Below, in pieces: positions 46,201 through 56,200 of a stretch of 64,000 nt of DNA. A program made the translations under genes and the position numbers. The notes below the pieces were generated by a model. The model had not been told where the DNA came from. It saw only the letters and a list, made by a program, of their open reading frames with translations, and ran no database searches. Within the stretch, counting starts at the first letter, position 1; the number at the start of each line of letters is the position of its first letter. Location of the stretch: positions 1,550,001-1,614,000 of the forward strand of contig JAALGY010000036.1 of NCBI GenBank assembly GCA_032358165.1, given 5' to 3'. The stretch comes from Diplosphaera chodatii (taxonomy: Eukaryota > Chlorophyta > Trebouxiophyceae > Prasiolales > Stichococcaceae).

Positions 46201-47528
46201 AAGCTGCCGATCGTGTCAGTAGGCAAAGGCTGGTCGGCCCATGCAACCTGCCGATCGTTTCAGTGGGCAAAAAGGCTGATCGGCCCACCTTCCGGGCGCG
46301 CGTGCGCTGCAGCTCCGCCAGCAGCGCCTGCCGCGCCGCGGCCTCGTGCTTCAGGCGCGCCACCGCCAGCGCGTGGCCGTCGCCCGCCGCCAGCCCCGCC
46401 GCCCACTGCTCGCCCGCCTGGTGCAAGGCGGGCGAAGCTCTTCTGGGCGACATCAGTGACCGAGCTGCTGCTGGGGATGTCATGCACAGATCCCTTTTCC
46501 GGCGGTCGCTGCTGGAGTGCAGGGCGGCAGCTTGCCAGAGGTGTGAGCCTCCTGCGTATGGACTGCGCAGGACCAGTGCATGTAAAGGCAAGGGGACCTG
46601 GAGTCAATGTGGGCGGTCTCCATGCGGTGCACCTGCGCGCGGAAGTCTGCCTCCGGCAGCAGCGAGACGTCGGCGTCGCTGTACGCCGAGCGCGCGTCGA
46701 GGCACGCCGCGATGTCCGACTCGTGGTGCCGCTGCTGGTACCTGCAAACCAGCACGGGCATGCCTCAGTGACGACGCGCTGCGTTCCTGAGGCTTTGTGT
46801 GCAAACCTCGAATGGTTACAGTAGCTCAATGATATTGCAGTGAGTCACTGTTCACATATTCACAATGTCTTGTATATCATTCATTATTCACATAACAGAC
46901 AGCAGCAGCAGGGGTTGCCGGCTGGCGCGAAGCCGCACCGCAGGTTGGCGAGCTGCAGCGACAGCGACTCCAGGCCCTGCTTGGCGGCGGCGGTGGTGCT
47001 GCGCGCGGCCTCGCCCGCCTCGCACACCGCCCTGTGCGCCCCCTGCAGGAGTCGCCAGCCCAGAGATGGCTGATTCCGTCCCAGGAGATGACTGCACCAC
47101 CAGCACGTCGGGTGCGCACTTCGATGAACACCTTCAGACCCCAAGATGTGACCGGCTGCAGAGCGCGCTGGGAGGAGGTCATGCTCCGAGACGCAGCAGC
47201 AATGATACTGCGGTGATTGCCAGCATCCTGGCCGCACAGCCACACCTAGCGCATGCTGCCGCCATGGTGCCTCGATCCCATGCAGTCGATCAGCTGTAGG
47301 ACCCGACCATCTTGATGAGGCGTTGGCAGTAGGTAAAGGGAGAGTACGAGATCATGCCTTGATGTCCAGCAGCGCCAGCGCCCCGGCTGTGGCGAGGCCC
47401 TGCTGCAGCTCGGCGTCGGCGGCGGCGCCGTCGTCCGCCAGCCGCCGCAGCACCGCCTGCAGCGCGTCGCAGTGGCGCGCCAGCTCCGCCACCTGCGCGT
47501 CCACCGGCTGCGGCTGCTCCACCGTCAT
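43222..47528 (-). CDS. THOC5: THO complex subunit 5 homologue
   Basis: Exons in transcript order: 47528-47358, 47042-46939, 46741-46598, 46439-46289, 45809-45702, about 45406-45330, 45120-45010, 44880-44640, 44520-44430, 44180-44060, 43735-43590, then a last exon to 43222. Key matches to the THOC5 family: helical N-terminus (ELARHCDALQAVLRRLADDG), LESLSLQLANLR-YQQRHHESDIAACL, SLLPEADFRAQ, the coiled segment ALAVARLKHEAAARQALLAEL plus AQKRRFADGLAAELASVR, LPLPLFIAATHLSAAQ, EPVAVQLILGQRSERLLTMTL and RPYKWAQQLCGIDFLPPPP (HPYLWVQKLGGLHFP in animals). THOC5 works in the TREX/THO complex that links transcription to mRNA export. Two introns look GC-AG: AAG|GCATGA (donor 47357) and CAG|GCATGG near 45330. 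The C-terminal exon is weakly conserved, so the 3' end is uncertain. Confidence 0.82.
46141..46335 (-). repeat. Partial exon and intron duplications in THOC5
   Basis: On + the exon end at 46289 (cttccgggcgcgcgtgcgct) has a copy at 46141 (cttcccggcgcgcgcgcgcc), offset 148; on - they encode LLAELQRTRARK and LLAEVRRARAGK, each followed by gtgggc. A second unit, ctgccgatcgt-tcagt-ggcaaa, recurs at 46207 and 46250 in the intron between. Confidence 0.8.
46835..46905 (-). other. AT-rich island in a THOC5 intron
   Basis: The intron between exons ending 46939 and beginning 46741 contains an AT-rich stretch (cacatattcacaatgtcttg, atcattcattattcac on +) in GC-rich surroundings. Confidence 0.6.
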
Positions 47529-48669
47529 GGCGTGCTGCCGCCTGACACCGGCACAGGAGGGAGCGCACGACGGGGTGCGTCGGCCTTGCTTCTGACTTGA
47601 ATCGGCACACAAACGGAGATGTCAGAAGGCTAGCTCCAATGTCACTGCTCTGCACTCATACAGTCAACGGCCACACGCACAGCAGCCCAGAAAGGCCGGC
47701 CAATCTGCAAGTGGAACGCTCTCAAAGGCAGCCGTGTGGCAGATTGTGCCTCGGCTGTGCTGCTCTGGACGGAAGCGCGTGTTTGAAGAGCTTTCAAGTG
47801 CCTTGCTGACATCTTATCAGTGCCAGCCGTGCGCGGCATGTGTGCTCTTGGTGCACGCTGTGGAAGCTCTGGTTTGCTACATGCTACTTCCGACTGCGGC
47901 AGACTAGGGGTGGGACGTTACGGTGTCTGTCGTGCAGAGGCAGTTTGTGAATGGTCAGACATCGGTTGTAGCACTGGAAAAGGCCAACACTGCAAGTAGC
48001 AGCGGCACTATTGCTGATGCGTTCGCTACTGTATTACACAAAGCGCCCCGTGCAATCTGCGTTGCACAGGGCAGCGTACTGAATGCTGACGAAGGAAACC
48101 AGCCAGTTACCAACGATATACCCCCTAACAGCCACGACATCCATACGCACTATGGCCCTCAAGGCATGACAGAAGACTCAAGATGCCCTTCAGGCATCGG
48201 TTCCAGTTGAGTCGCCACTCAACCCGACCATGCTACCAATGCCCCTGCGTCCCGGCCGCCGCGGCCGGCAGCCCACGATGTACATATAGACTACAATCCG
48301 ATGTCAAATCGCACGACTAGTGCACCCCAACACTTGTCGACCTTCCTTGTTCGATCTGCATCATGCAGCGGTGTCGCTCCGGGGCTGACAGATGCAGCCC
48401 CGGGGATGAATGCGTGCTTCACTGCGGCGGCCCTGTCACACCGCTGAGGTTGCACTGCCCAGTCACGATTGTGTTTCGTTGCCCAGCTTGCTATCGCACA
48501 GCTGCTTTGCGCGTGAGGCGGCTGCTGCTGCTGCGCTGACATGCTACACTGATGCCGCAGCCACGGCAGCTGCGGTTGCCGCGCTTGGTCTCGCTATCTG
48601 TTTGTCTGGTCATGGTGCTGCGCTGCAGACCTTGCTGTGTACACGTAGGTCTTGTAGCCACCTTGGCCT
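47529..48669 (-). other. Spacer upstream of THOC5
   Basis: Head-to-tail on -, holding the THOC5 promoter and the 3' UTR of the small coiled-coil gene. A + strand frame at 47923-48210 (95 codons, starts MSVVQRQFVNGQTSVVALEK) has less biased composition than the usual shadows but no recognisable domain or splice context. Confidence 0.4.
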
Positions 48670-49754
48670 TTACGCCCCAGGGCCGCCCGGCTGGTCGGCG
48701 CGGTGCGTGGCGCAGTCCGCCAGGTACATGTGCAGCCGCCGGTGCCGGGCCTCCAGGTCCATCGCCCGCGCCTGCTGCGCGCACTGCAGTGATTGCACAC
48801 GGTTGGTGTCAGGGTCAATGCATGTTTGGAACTGACCACCACAAGGCATAGGAGGGTGTCTGACTGCAAAGCTGCTGCCTGTCCGGGCCAGGACGAGCGC
48901 TGAAGACATGAAGCAATGCGGAAACGGTGCGGGAGTGCGGTCGATCGCGGCGCTGGAACAGGGACAGCGGGTCAGTCTGCCATCCGGGGGCAACACCCCT
49001 CTCCGTGCCCGCGTGTCCTTCAGGACAGCCGCTGCACCCAGACCATCGCATATGCGCCAACCGTGTGTAGCAGGAGCGCAGGTCACAGCCCACACCAACG
49101 ATGCAGCAACCGCACCGGTTATGACGGCGGTCAGCAACACCCACGTGGGGCTGACCGAGAGCAGCGCGCCCCTTGGCACGACAGTCTGGCGAGCGTGCTC
49201 ATCCAAACGTCATGGTATCAAACCGGTCACTGCTCTAGAACTCCAAGGTAGCCTGTGCAGCGTGCAGCAGGGGCAGCGGGGCCGCCAGGCCGGGCCGCGG
49301 GCCGATTGGAGGTTTGGTCAAACGGTGGTTGCTGCAAGGACAGACTGGGGCAATTGCGGCCGCCCCCGACGGCGGAACAGCAAGATCGTTGCATGCTCGC
49401 GGCTGAAACATGGTCTCTCGGCCAGTCGCATGGTGTGCAGGACCAGCGGCTATGCATAGAATGGACAACCCCGATTTCCTGGTCTGAACCATGCCCGCGA
49501 ACCCACAGGACAGCAATGCACAAGGGGCAGACCGTTACAGCTGGTGATCCAGATGCATGGGACTTCGAGGGCACCTGTCGCAGCTGCTGCAGCTCGCGGG
49601 ACACGTCCAGAAGCGCTTCGCTGAGCACCGCGATCGCGGGCTGAGGGTCCCGGCTGCGGGCGGGCTTTCTGACGAGCTCCGACGCCGCCACGCTGCGGAA
49701 GCGGCTCTGCTTGGCTGTGTCCACGCCAAGTGCGCCCGCCACGGCCGCGGTCAT
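48670..49754 (-). CDS. Small coiled-coil protein, unrecognised
   Basis: Two exons, 49754-49575 (60 codons) and 48783-48670 (37 codons plus TAA), join in phase 0 to give 97 residues. The N-terminus MTAAVAGALGVDTAKQSRF is followed by a continuous helix across the junction: LSEALLDVSRELQQLRQ then CAQQARAMDLEARHRRLHM, a heptad-like pattern. The intron is unusually long for this window (791 bases, canonical gt...ctgcag). No signal peptide or membrane segment. The smooth continuation of the helix over the splice junction is the best argument that it is real. Family not recognised; a subunit of a larger complex is possible but not shown. Another exon could be hidden in the long intron. Confidence 0.6.
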
Positions 49755-50282
49755 GATGTACGGCTAACCTGCTGGCAGCTTCCCAAGTAATGCACGTTTG
49801 AACGGTTCGCTCCGAGGCCGCCGGCGCACGGGGCGCACGGCGACACCAGTGGGCTGCGGTGGAGGCAAGCAGCACGGCGGCTTGCGGCGGTGATAGCAAG
49901 GTTTACAGATGAGATGGTGCAACTCGTCAAACAAACGTGCCGAAGTTTCCGGGGCAGGTCGTGTCGGTGACCAGAGGGGGCCTACAAATATGCCGCGCCG
50001 GGGGGAGCGCGTCATCACCGCCCTGCAGCGACACAGGGGCACAGGCTCCGATGCCACAGCCACTTGCACCGTCATTGAACCAGTGCAGCACCTAAAGCCT
50101 AGGAGGTGAGCAGATTGCGAAGAGGTCGTGGCCGCCAGCCTGTCCAGCTGACACACCGCGCCTGCCTCCGTGCGGAAGCCGCAGCAGCGCGCCCACTGCA
50201 TGCAGGCGTGAGGTGCCCACTGTAGACAGACTGCAAAACGCAAGGCGGTCAAAGAACCACCTGGAGATCGGCAGCGAGCAGC
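49755..50282. promoter_or_regulatory. Divergent promoter region
   Basis: 528 bases between the starts of the - strand coiled-coil gene and the + strand SnoaL-like gene. No clear motif or repeat was recognised. Confidence 0.4.
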
Positions 50283-52426
50283 ATGGCGGCGCTCCAGCTG
50301 TCAGGAGCTCAGGTCCCGGCACCAAAGGCAACCGCAGCTGGCTGGCAGCAGCAGGCAGCGCCGCAGCCTGTGGCTCACTCAGCAGCGGTGGTGATACCCA
50401 GGCGACGGCGGCGGCAGCACGACAGCCTCAGCAGCAGCGTGGCGCCCGCCCACGACAGGCGAGCTGCCGCTGGTCGTGTGATCTCCTGACGCCGCATGCG
50501 CCGACATGCATGGCATCGTGCCGCGCCTGTCGATGCGTGCCCAACCCCACAGATGTAGCTGTGGACGCTGCACAGTGACAGCAGGCTACATTTTGTTACC
50601 GACGTCGTCCCGCCCTGCAGGCACCGAAGACGGCACTCAATGCTGAGCGTCGCCGCCGCGGCGTCAGAGCGGGACTCTCTCTCCGGCGGCGGCGGCGCTG
50701 AGCAGACAGAGGGCGGGGACAGCCTGGCGGCGGTGGCGGACCGACTCAGCCTGGCGATCGCGGCGGAAGACTACGAGCTGGCCGCGCAGCTGCGGGACGA
50801 GCTCGGGTGAGGGGTTGGCAGCCGGAGCAGTCAGTTGAGCATCATCTGACACCGGGTTGGCGGGCTGCGCGTCCAGCACAGCCCGCAGGTCGTGGTGGCA
50901 GAGCAGAAGCGTTCCGCGGGGGGTGGCTGCGGAGTGGCACGACACACGTTTGGTGTGAGCGCTGCTGGACCTCGCTCAGAGCAAACGCTGCAGGGTTGGC
51001 AACGCCCGCAGCCGCTCCCCGCAATCTGCGGCTTCGAGCACCAAGGTCGGCAGGCCTTTGTAACAGAGGCGCAGGCGAGCGCGCCACAGGATCCAGATGC
51101 AGGGTGCTTCGACAGCATGTGGGTTGCGGTGCAGGCGGCGGTCGCAGGACGGCCGGGAGGCGGTGTTGGACGCTAACCAGCGCTTCTACGATGCCTTCCA
51201 GTCCTGCGATCCGCAGGTGATGCCTGTCATGTATGCCATGAGACTGTTGCTGGCACCCACCTGACATGCTGTGCGTGGTGAAGTCAGGGTGGTGACGGCT
51301 CAGCGTACCTGTGGCTGCTGCTTGAGAGCCGACGCTGACTTGTCAGCAAACGTCCGTTGTATTTCACATTGTAATGCCTCCCTTCACATGCAGCTTGGCC
51401 GAGAAACCCAACTCCTTCCTGCTGCTTTCCTTTTGTTGAAGATCCGGCTGCTCTGATGCCTGGACACTGGCAGACTCCTGTGTCGCTGACCCCAGGCGAT
51501 GGCAGCGGTGTGGGGCGAGGGCGAACACATCCAGTGCATCCACCCTGTATCAGGCGTCATCGCGGGGCGCGACGACGTGAGCGCCCCCATATACTGCTAC
51601 GTTCTGCAGGCTACCGATGCAGTGCTTCACGTTGCTGTGAGGTGGTCACTTCAGACGCTGACTCAGGGTTCAGGCTCCTGATTTGAGCGGCACGAGCCAT
51701 CGTCCTCTGACGGTGCAGACAGTGACATGTTTCGGCTGCAGTGGAGTCTGAAGCATGGCTACATGCCTGCAGGTGCTGGCGAGCTGGGGCATGGTGCTGG
51801 GCGCCAGCGGCAGCATCGACATCCGGCTCGCCGAGGTGGGTTGAGATTTCCACACAGGCTCCCTGCTTGACTGCACGTTTTGGCAGCCGTTGCCGTCACA
51901 CGACGGCTTCAATGGCTTTGGCGTGCAGCGATGCTCGCAAGGGCCCTGCTGCAGCAGTCAGATGCTCTTGTTCAGGGGTGCGGCACGTGCCTGTCACAAC
52001 AGCCGATGTAAACTTGGGAGGCGGGGTGTGTGTTGAGCGATGCATACTGTGGTTCGCCTGTGCAGGTGCGTGTTGCGCTGCTGGGGGAGCGCTCAGCGTT
52101 CATCACGTGCACGGAGCTCATTGACGCGACCGACAACCGGGGCCGCATCGCGGCGACCAACATCTTCGAGAAGCAGGTGCGGGTTCAGAGCAAGCCTGCT
52201 GCCGTCCTGCCAGCAGCATGCGCTGCTGGACTTGCAGGCTGTCCCGTGTATGTTTGCAGGGTGTCATCTTCCACCATGGCTGTAGCTGCTCTCAGGGAAA
52301 CTGCCGGCGAGTGCTCAGACTCAACACTACTATAGACCCATCTGATGAGTACACGGTGCTGTGCAGAATGGGGAATGGAAAATAGTGCTTCACCACGGCA
52401 GCCCCTCTCCACCGCCGCAGCGCTAG
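50283..52426 (+). CDS. UVR-motif plus SnoaL-like domain protein, possibly plastid
   Basis: Well supported exons: 50621-50806, 51135-51216, 51496-51576, 51773-51835, 52066-52176, 52367-52426, phases agree, stop TAG 52424-52426. Exon 50621-50806 contains LSLAIAAEDYELAAQLRDEL, a UVR (UvrB/UvrC-type) helical hairpin. The rest is a SnoaL/NTF2-like fold: REAVLDANQRFYDAFQSCD, MAAVWGEGEHIQCIHPVSG, GRDD, VLASWGMVLGASGSIDIRL, AFITCTELI...GRIAATNIFEK and the typical last strand NGEWKIVLHHGSP. Such folds bind small ligands or act as non-enzymatic scaffolds; plant relatives combine the two parts. A putative first exon from ATG 50283 is Ala/Gln/Arg-rich like a transit peptide, but no phase-2 donor was found to join it, so the true start may be elsewhere (ATG 50640 is in frame within exon 2). 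Function unknown. Confidence 0.75.
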
Positions 52427-53157
52427 TGTCGACCTCAATCGGCAGCAGCAGCTGTGGGACTGCGGGGGACTACCTAGACGCCTTGCATCAACGCCAACAG
52501 CCCTGACCCACATCAAGCAGGCTGCTAGGGTTTGATGGATGACGAACATCTCTGCGGTTGGATGGGCTGTGCTTCTGAACAAATGGTCACAGCATGGGGT
52601 GCTTGATAGAACCCATACGATCTGCAGTTTGCCGCACTGAAGTAGAGGCGCAACTGCCGCAGTGTCTCTAGGGATCAATGGTTTTCGATTCAACCCTGCA
52701 TTCCAGTCACGGTGCTAGCTGTACCGTAGCAGATCGTGGCTGCACGTCAAGCTTGCAGCATTGACGTACTGCAGTTTAGCATTTCAGCTGCAACAATTGA
52801 GCTTTTGACACCGTCCAAACTCATCACGCAGATGCAGCCAGCGTCCCAGCTGCAAAGCTACAGTGCATCGGGCTGGCCGCCTCGCAGCTCAACGCACACC
52901 GGGACTGTGCAAGGGCTCGGCACACGCGGTTGACAGCGCTGACAAAGCACATGCCTCCTCCCGCAGCCGGCAGCCATGCGGCATCTGCCACGAGCCACCA
53001 GGCCCAAGTTCCCGTTGTTCAAGATGAGTGTCCTGCAGCATGTCTGTCCGTGCAGCCCTCACTTGACCCACACCACGTCCTTGCCCAGCACCGGCCGGCG
53101 CGGCTCCCGGCCGGCGGGGCCCTCGCGCTTCACGCTGGTGCGCATCGCCTTGGACGC
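52427..53157. other. Convergent spacer SnoaL-like gene / UVSSA
   Basis: Contains 3' UTRs of both genes. A partial copy of the UVSSA 3' coding end lies at about 53060-53130 inside it. Nothing else is seen. Confidence 0.5.
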
Positions 53158-53225
53158 TCATCTGATCCACACCATGTCCTTGCCGGGCACCGAGTGGCGC
53201 GGCTCCCTGCGGGCCTCCGCCGCCG
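53060..53225 (-). repeat. Partial copy of the UVSSA C-terminal exon after its stop
   Basis: On + ccacaccacgtccttgccc near 53069 matches ccacaccatgtccttgccg near 53168, offset 99 bases, followed in both by gcaccg/gcgcggctccc. On - the parent ends RREPRHSVPGKDMVWIR-stop and the copy reads GREPRRPVLGKDVVWVK-stop. Confidence 0.85.
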
Positions 53226-56200
53226 CCAGCTTCTTCTTCAGCCGCCCGAGCACGCTGTCCCTCGCCCCGCGCCTGCGCTTCTTGTCGCCCTGGGCGGCGG
53301 GGCCCGCGCCCTGCGCCGCCGCCGCCGCACCATCTGTGCCGCAAGGTGGAAGCGGAGTCAGGAGTCTGAAAATATGTCATGCGGACAGCCCGACTAGCAA
53401 TCACGGGCACTGCAGCGCAGACGAAGTACAGCGCGCTTTTGGAGCACGGCTGTTGAAATGCGTTGCTCTGGCGGCATACCTTCGGCCACCCCAGCCAGGA
53501 CTGCGTCGTTGTGCGCCCGAGCCGTTCGCCGGTCCAGCGCCATCGCCAGGGTCGCCGGCGGCGGCGCGGGCGGCGCAGCAGGGGCCGCCGGCGGCGAGGC
53601 CTTGCGGCGCCGTTCTCGCTGCGACCGCGCCGCCGCGCCGCCGGCGCCTGGGCCGCCCGCTTTTGCAGCAGGCCTGGCGCCGCGCTCTGCTTCCTCTGCT
53701 TCCGCCCCTGCCGAGGCAGCGGACGCCCGCCCACCCTCTGCCACGCCCGCATCACGGGCAGGCGCTGCGCTGCGAGGCGGTGCCGTCGGGCCCGACTCGC
53801 TGCTTCCCGCTGCCGCGCCGCGGGAGCCGTCAGCCTGCCCGTCAGCCACCAGCTGCCGCAGCCGCGCCGCCGCGGCATCGGCAGCTGTCTTGCCGCCGCC
53901 CGAGCTTGGCTGCGGTTCAGCCGGCGATGCCCCAGCGCCGAGCTTGCTGCTGCCGCCGCCGCCGCCGATGCGGGTGACTCTGCCGCCGCCGATGCGGGTC
54001 ACGCTCGCGTGCGGCTTCGGCGCGGGCCGCGGCGCTGGTCTGTCATCAACAGCACCGCCACTGCCGCCTGCACCACTTTCGACTGGGCCGGTTTCGGTGC
54101 TTCCTGCTGCCACTGCTGCTGCTGCTGCGGCCGACTGCGCCGGCGCCGGGCGGTAGTACTCGGGCACATGGTTCACCGCCATGTGCTCCAGCTGCGCGAG
54201 GCTGACCTGCAGCAGCAGACGCCACCCCTTGCAGCACCCCGCGTCTCTGCAACCGGGCAGACGGCTGCTTGCTACAGTGGTGCAGCGCTTCACTGCTGCG
54301 GGCCCGAACGTGTGCCTGTGCGCTTGACGGTGCCCGTGCCTGTGGAACTGTGTATGAGTTAGCCCAGACAACCTGCACTTGGGTACTTCATCTGCTGCAC
54401 GTAAACGTGCAGAAACGCATGGGACCTTGCAGCAACTATTGAATATTTGATTTCAAGTTTGTCGATAAAACTAGAATTTGATGATACTTCTGTTTGATTT
54501 CGAAGATATTATTTATCAAATTTCGAATATATTATTTATCAAATTACTCAAATTGCTATCAGGCGCACCGAGGTGTCGTGGTCGACGGCGCCCCAGTGGT
54601 TCTGGATCTCCATGCCGGACCGCGCGGCGACCGCGTTCCCGCTGCCCGAGTCCCAGTAGCTCAGGTGCCCGCCGCCCGCGATCACGGGCGCCTGCAGGAG
54701 GCCCAGTATGCTGACACGGTGAAGTGTTATACCCAAACATAACCAAAGAGTGTTACTGCATGCCACACGATTCAGGACGTCTTGACAGGCAACTTATGCC
54801 CCCTTTAGGTGCATATCCCGCGAGAACCATGCCTCAAACACGGCACCAATGCAACACCCGCATCGCCCTGTGCAGTCTTCGGAACACCGCCAGCCCGTGC
54901 ACGTGTCAGGGGTTCACGCTTGAAGCGCGCGCCTGCACATGGGCTCAAACGGCGCTCTCACCGACTGCAGCAGGCGGCGCTTGACGCTGCTGGGCAGCGC
55001 CGCCTGTCGCTCGTGTCCCTCACGGCCGCCGCTTTGCCTCTCGCTTCGTTCGGCCGAGCCAGGGGGTGCATCGGCTGCAGCGGCCGCCTGGCCGTCCGGC
55101 GACGGTTCGGCCCGCTCCGCTGCTGCCGCGGCGGCGCTGGCCACCTGCGCCCCATGTGCGTCCAGCACGCGCGTTCATGACACAGTTGCATGAAGCAGAC
55201 GCATGGCTACGCTCCTGCTGCCCTGCAGTAGGTTGGCCAGGGACAACGTCGAGCCTGATTCCCTGCAGACCGGTTGACAATTGTGCCGCAAACAAGAAGT
55301 CCAGCACACAGATCTGCTGGTGCACCTTGCCCTGCAGCGCCGCCTGCCGCGCCAGCTTGGTCGCCGGCGACGCCGCCTTGGCCGGCTTGCCGGCGAAGCG
55401 GCTGTCCAGGGTCCAGGGCGAGGCGGGCGCCGCGGGATCCTGCAGGGTTTAGGGTACAGCGTAATGTGAGCCAACGACAGGCTTGCTGCATGACATGGTG
55501 TGTGCGCATATTGTTCCACGCTGCCGCTCCACGTGTGCCGTGTCGGTCTGGGCGGGAGACCGTGGGAGGGGAATTGAGGGAGATTGAGGTGGTGGCTCGG
55601 CGCGCCTGCAGCAGCGCCGTCCGCCGGTTGCGCCTGCGGCACTCGGTCGTCTGGTGACACAACTGCTGACTGGTCAGTCATCAGGTGAAGGCGCCCGGAT
55701 AGGTGGCCAACCCACCCGCAGCGCCGCATGCCGCCGCGCGGAGGCCAGCAGCTCCGCATCTGCCTCCGCCGTCCGCCCGTCAGCGGCGGCGGCCGCGGCG
55801 GATCCGCTTCCTGCCGCCTGCGCAGCTGCCGCCGCCTCCGTGCTCTGCAGCTGCGAGCGCAGCACCTCAGCACATCTCGCGCGGCGCTGTTCCGATGGCC
55901 TGGGCGCCATCAGGTCAGGGCGTTCGCACGTCATCCCGCACCCTGTGCAAGCCATGCGAGTACCCTGGCACCAGGCTTCATGCTGGGAAACACAGCCCCG
56001 CACCGCGGGCGCCCTTGCGGCTTCCGCAGCGTCCATGGCGGCGCCCAGCGCCGGGACCCGCACGCGGGCGGCCCACAGGTTCGCCAGCGTGCCTGCGCAG
56101 CCAGATCGCGAAGCGTGCTGCTGCCTGGTACCCTGATTTGCAGACGCGCAAAACCTGCTGTGCTGCCCGCTGCCTTGGTTTGCAGGCGCACACCGACCGC

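Noticed and set aside
48784..49574. Possible extra exon 49337-49249 (- strand) in the small coiled-coil gene
   Set aside because: It has an acceptor but no usable donor in phase; direct joining of the outer exons keeps frame and helix.
53458..54362. Long + strand Ala/Arg-rich frames opposite UVSSA
   Set aside because: Mirror frames of the low-complexity UVSSA exon; no initiation or splice logic.
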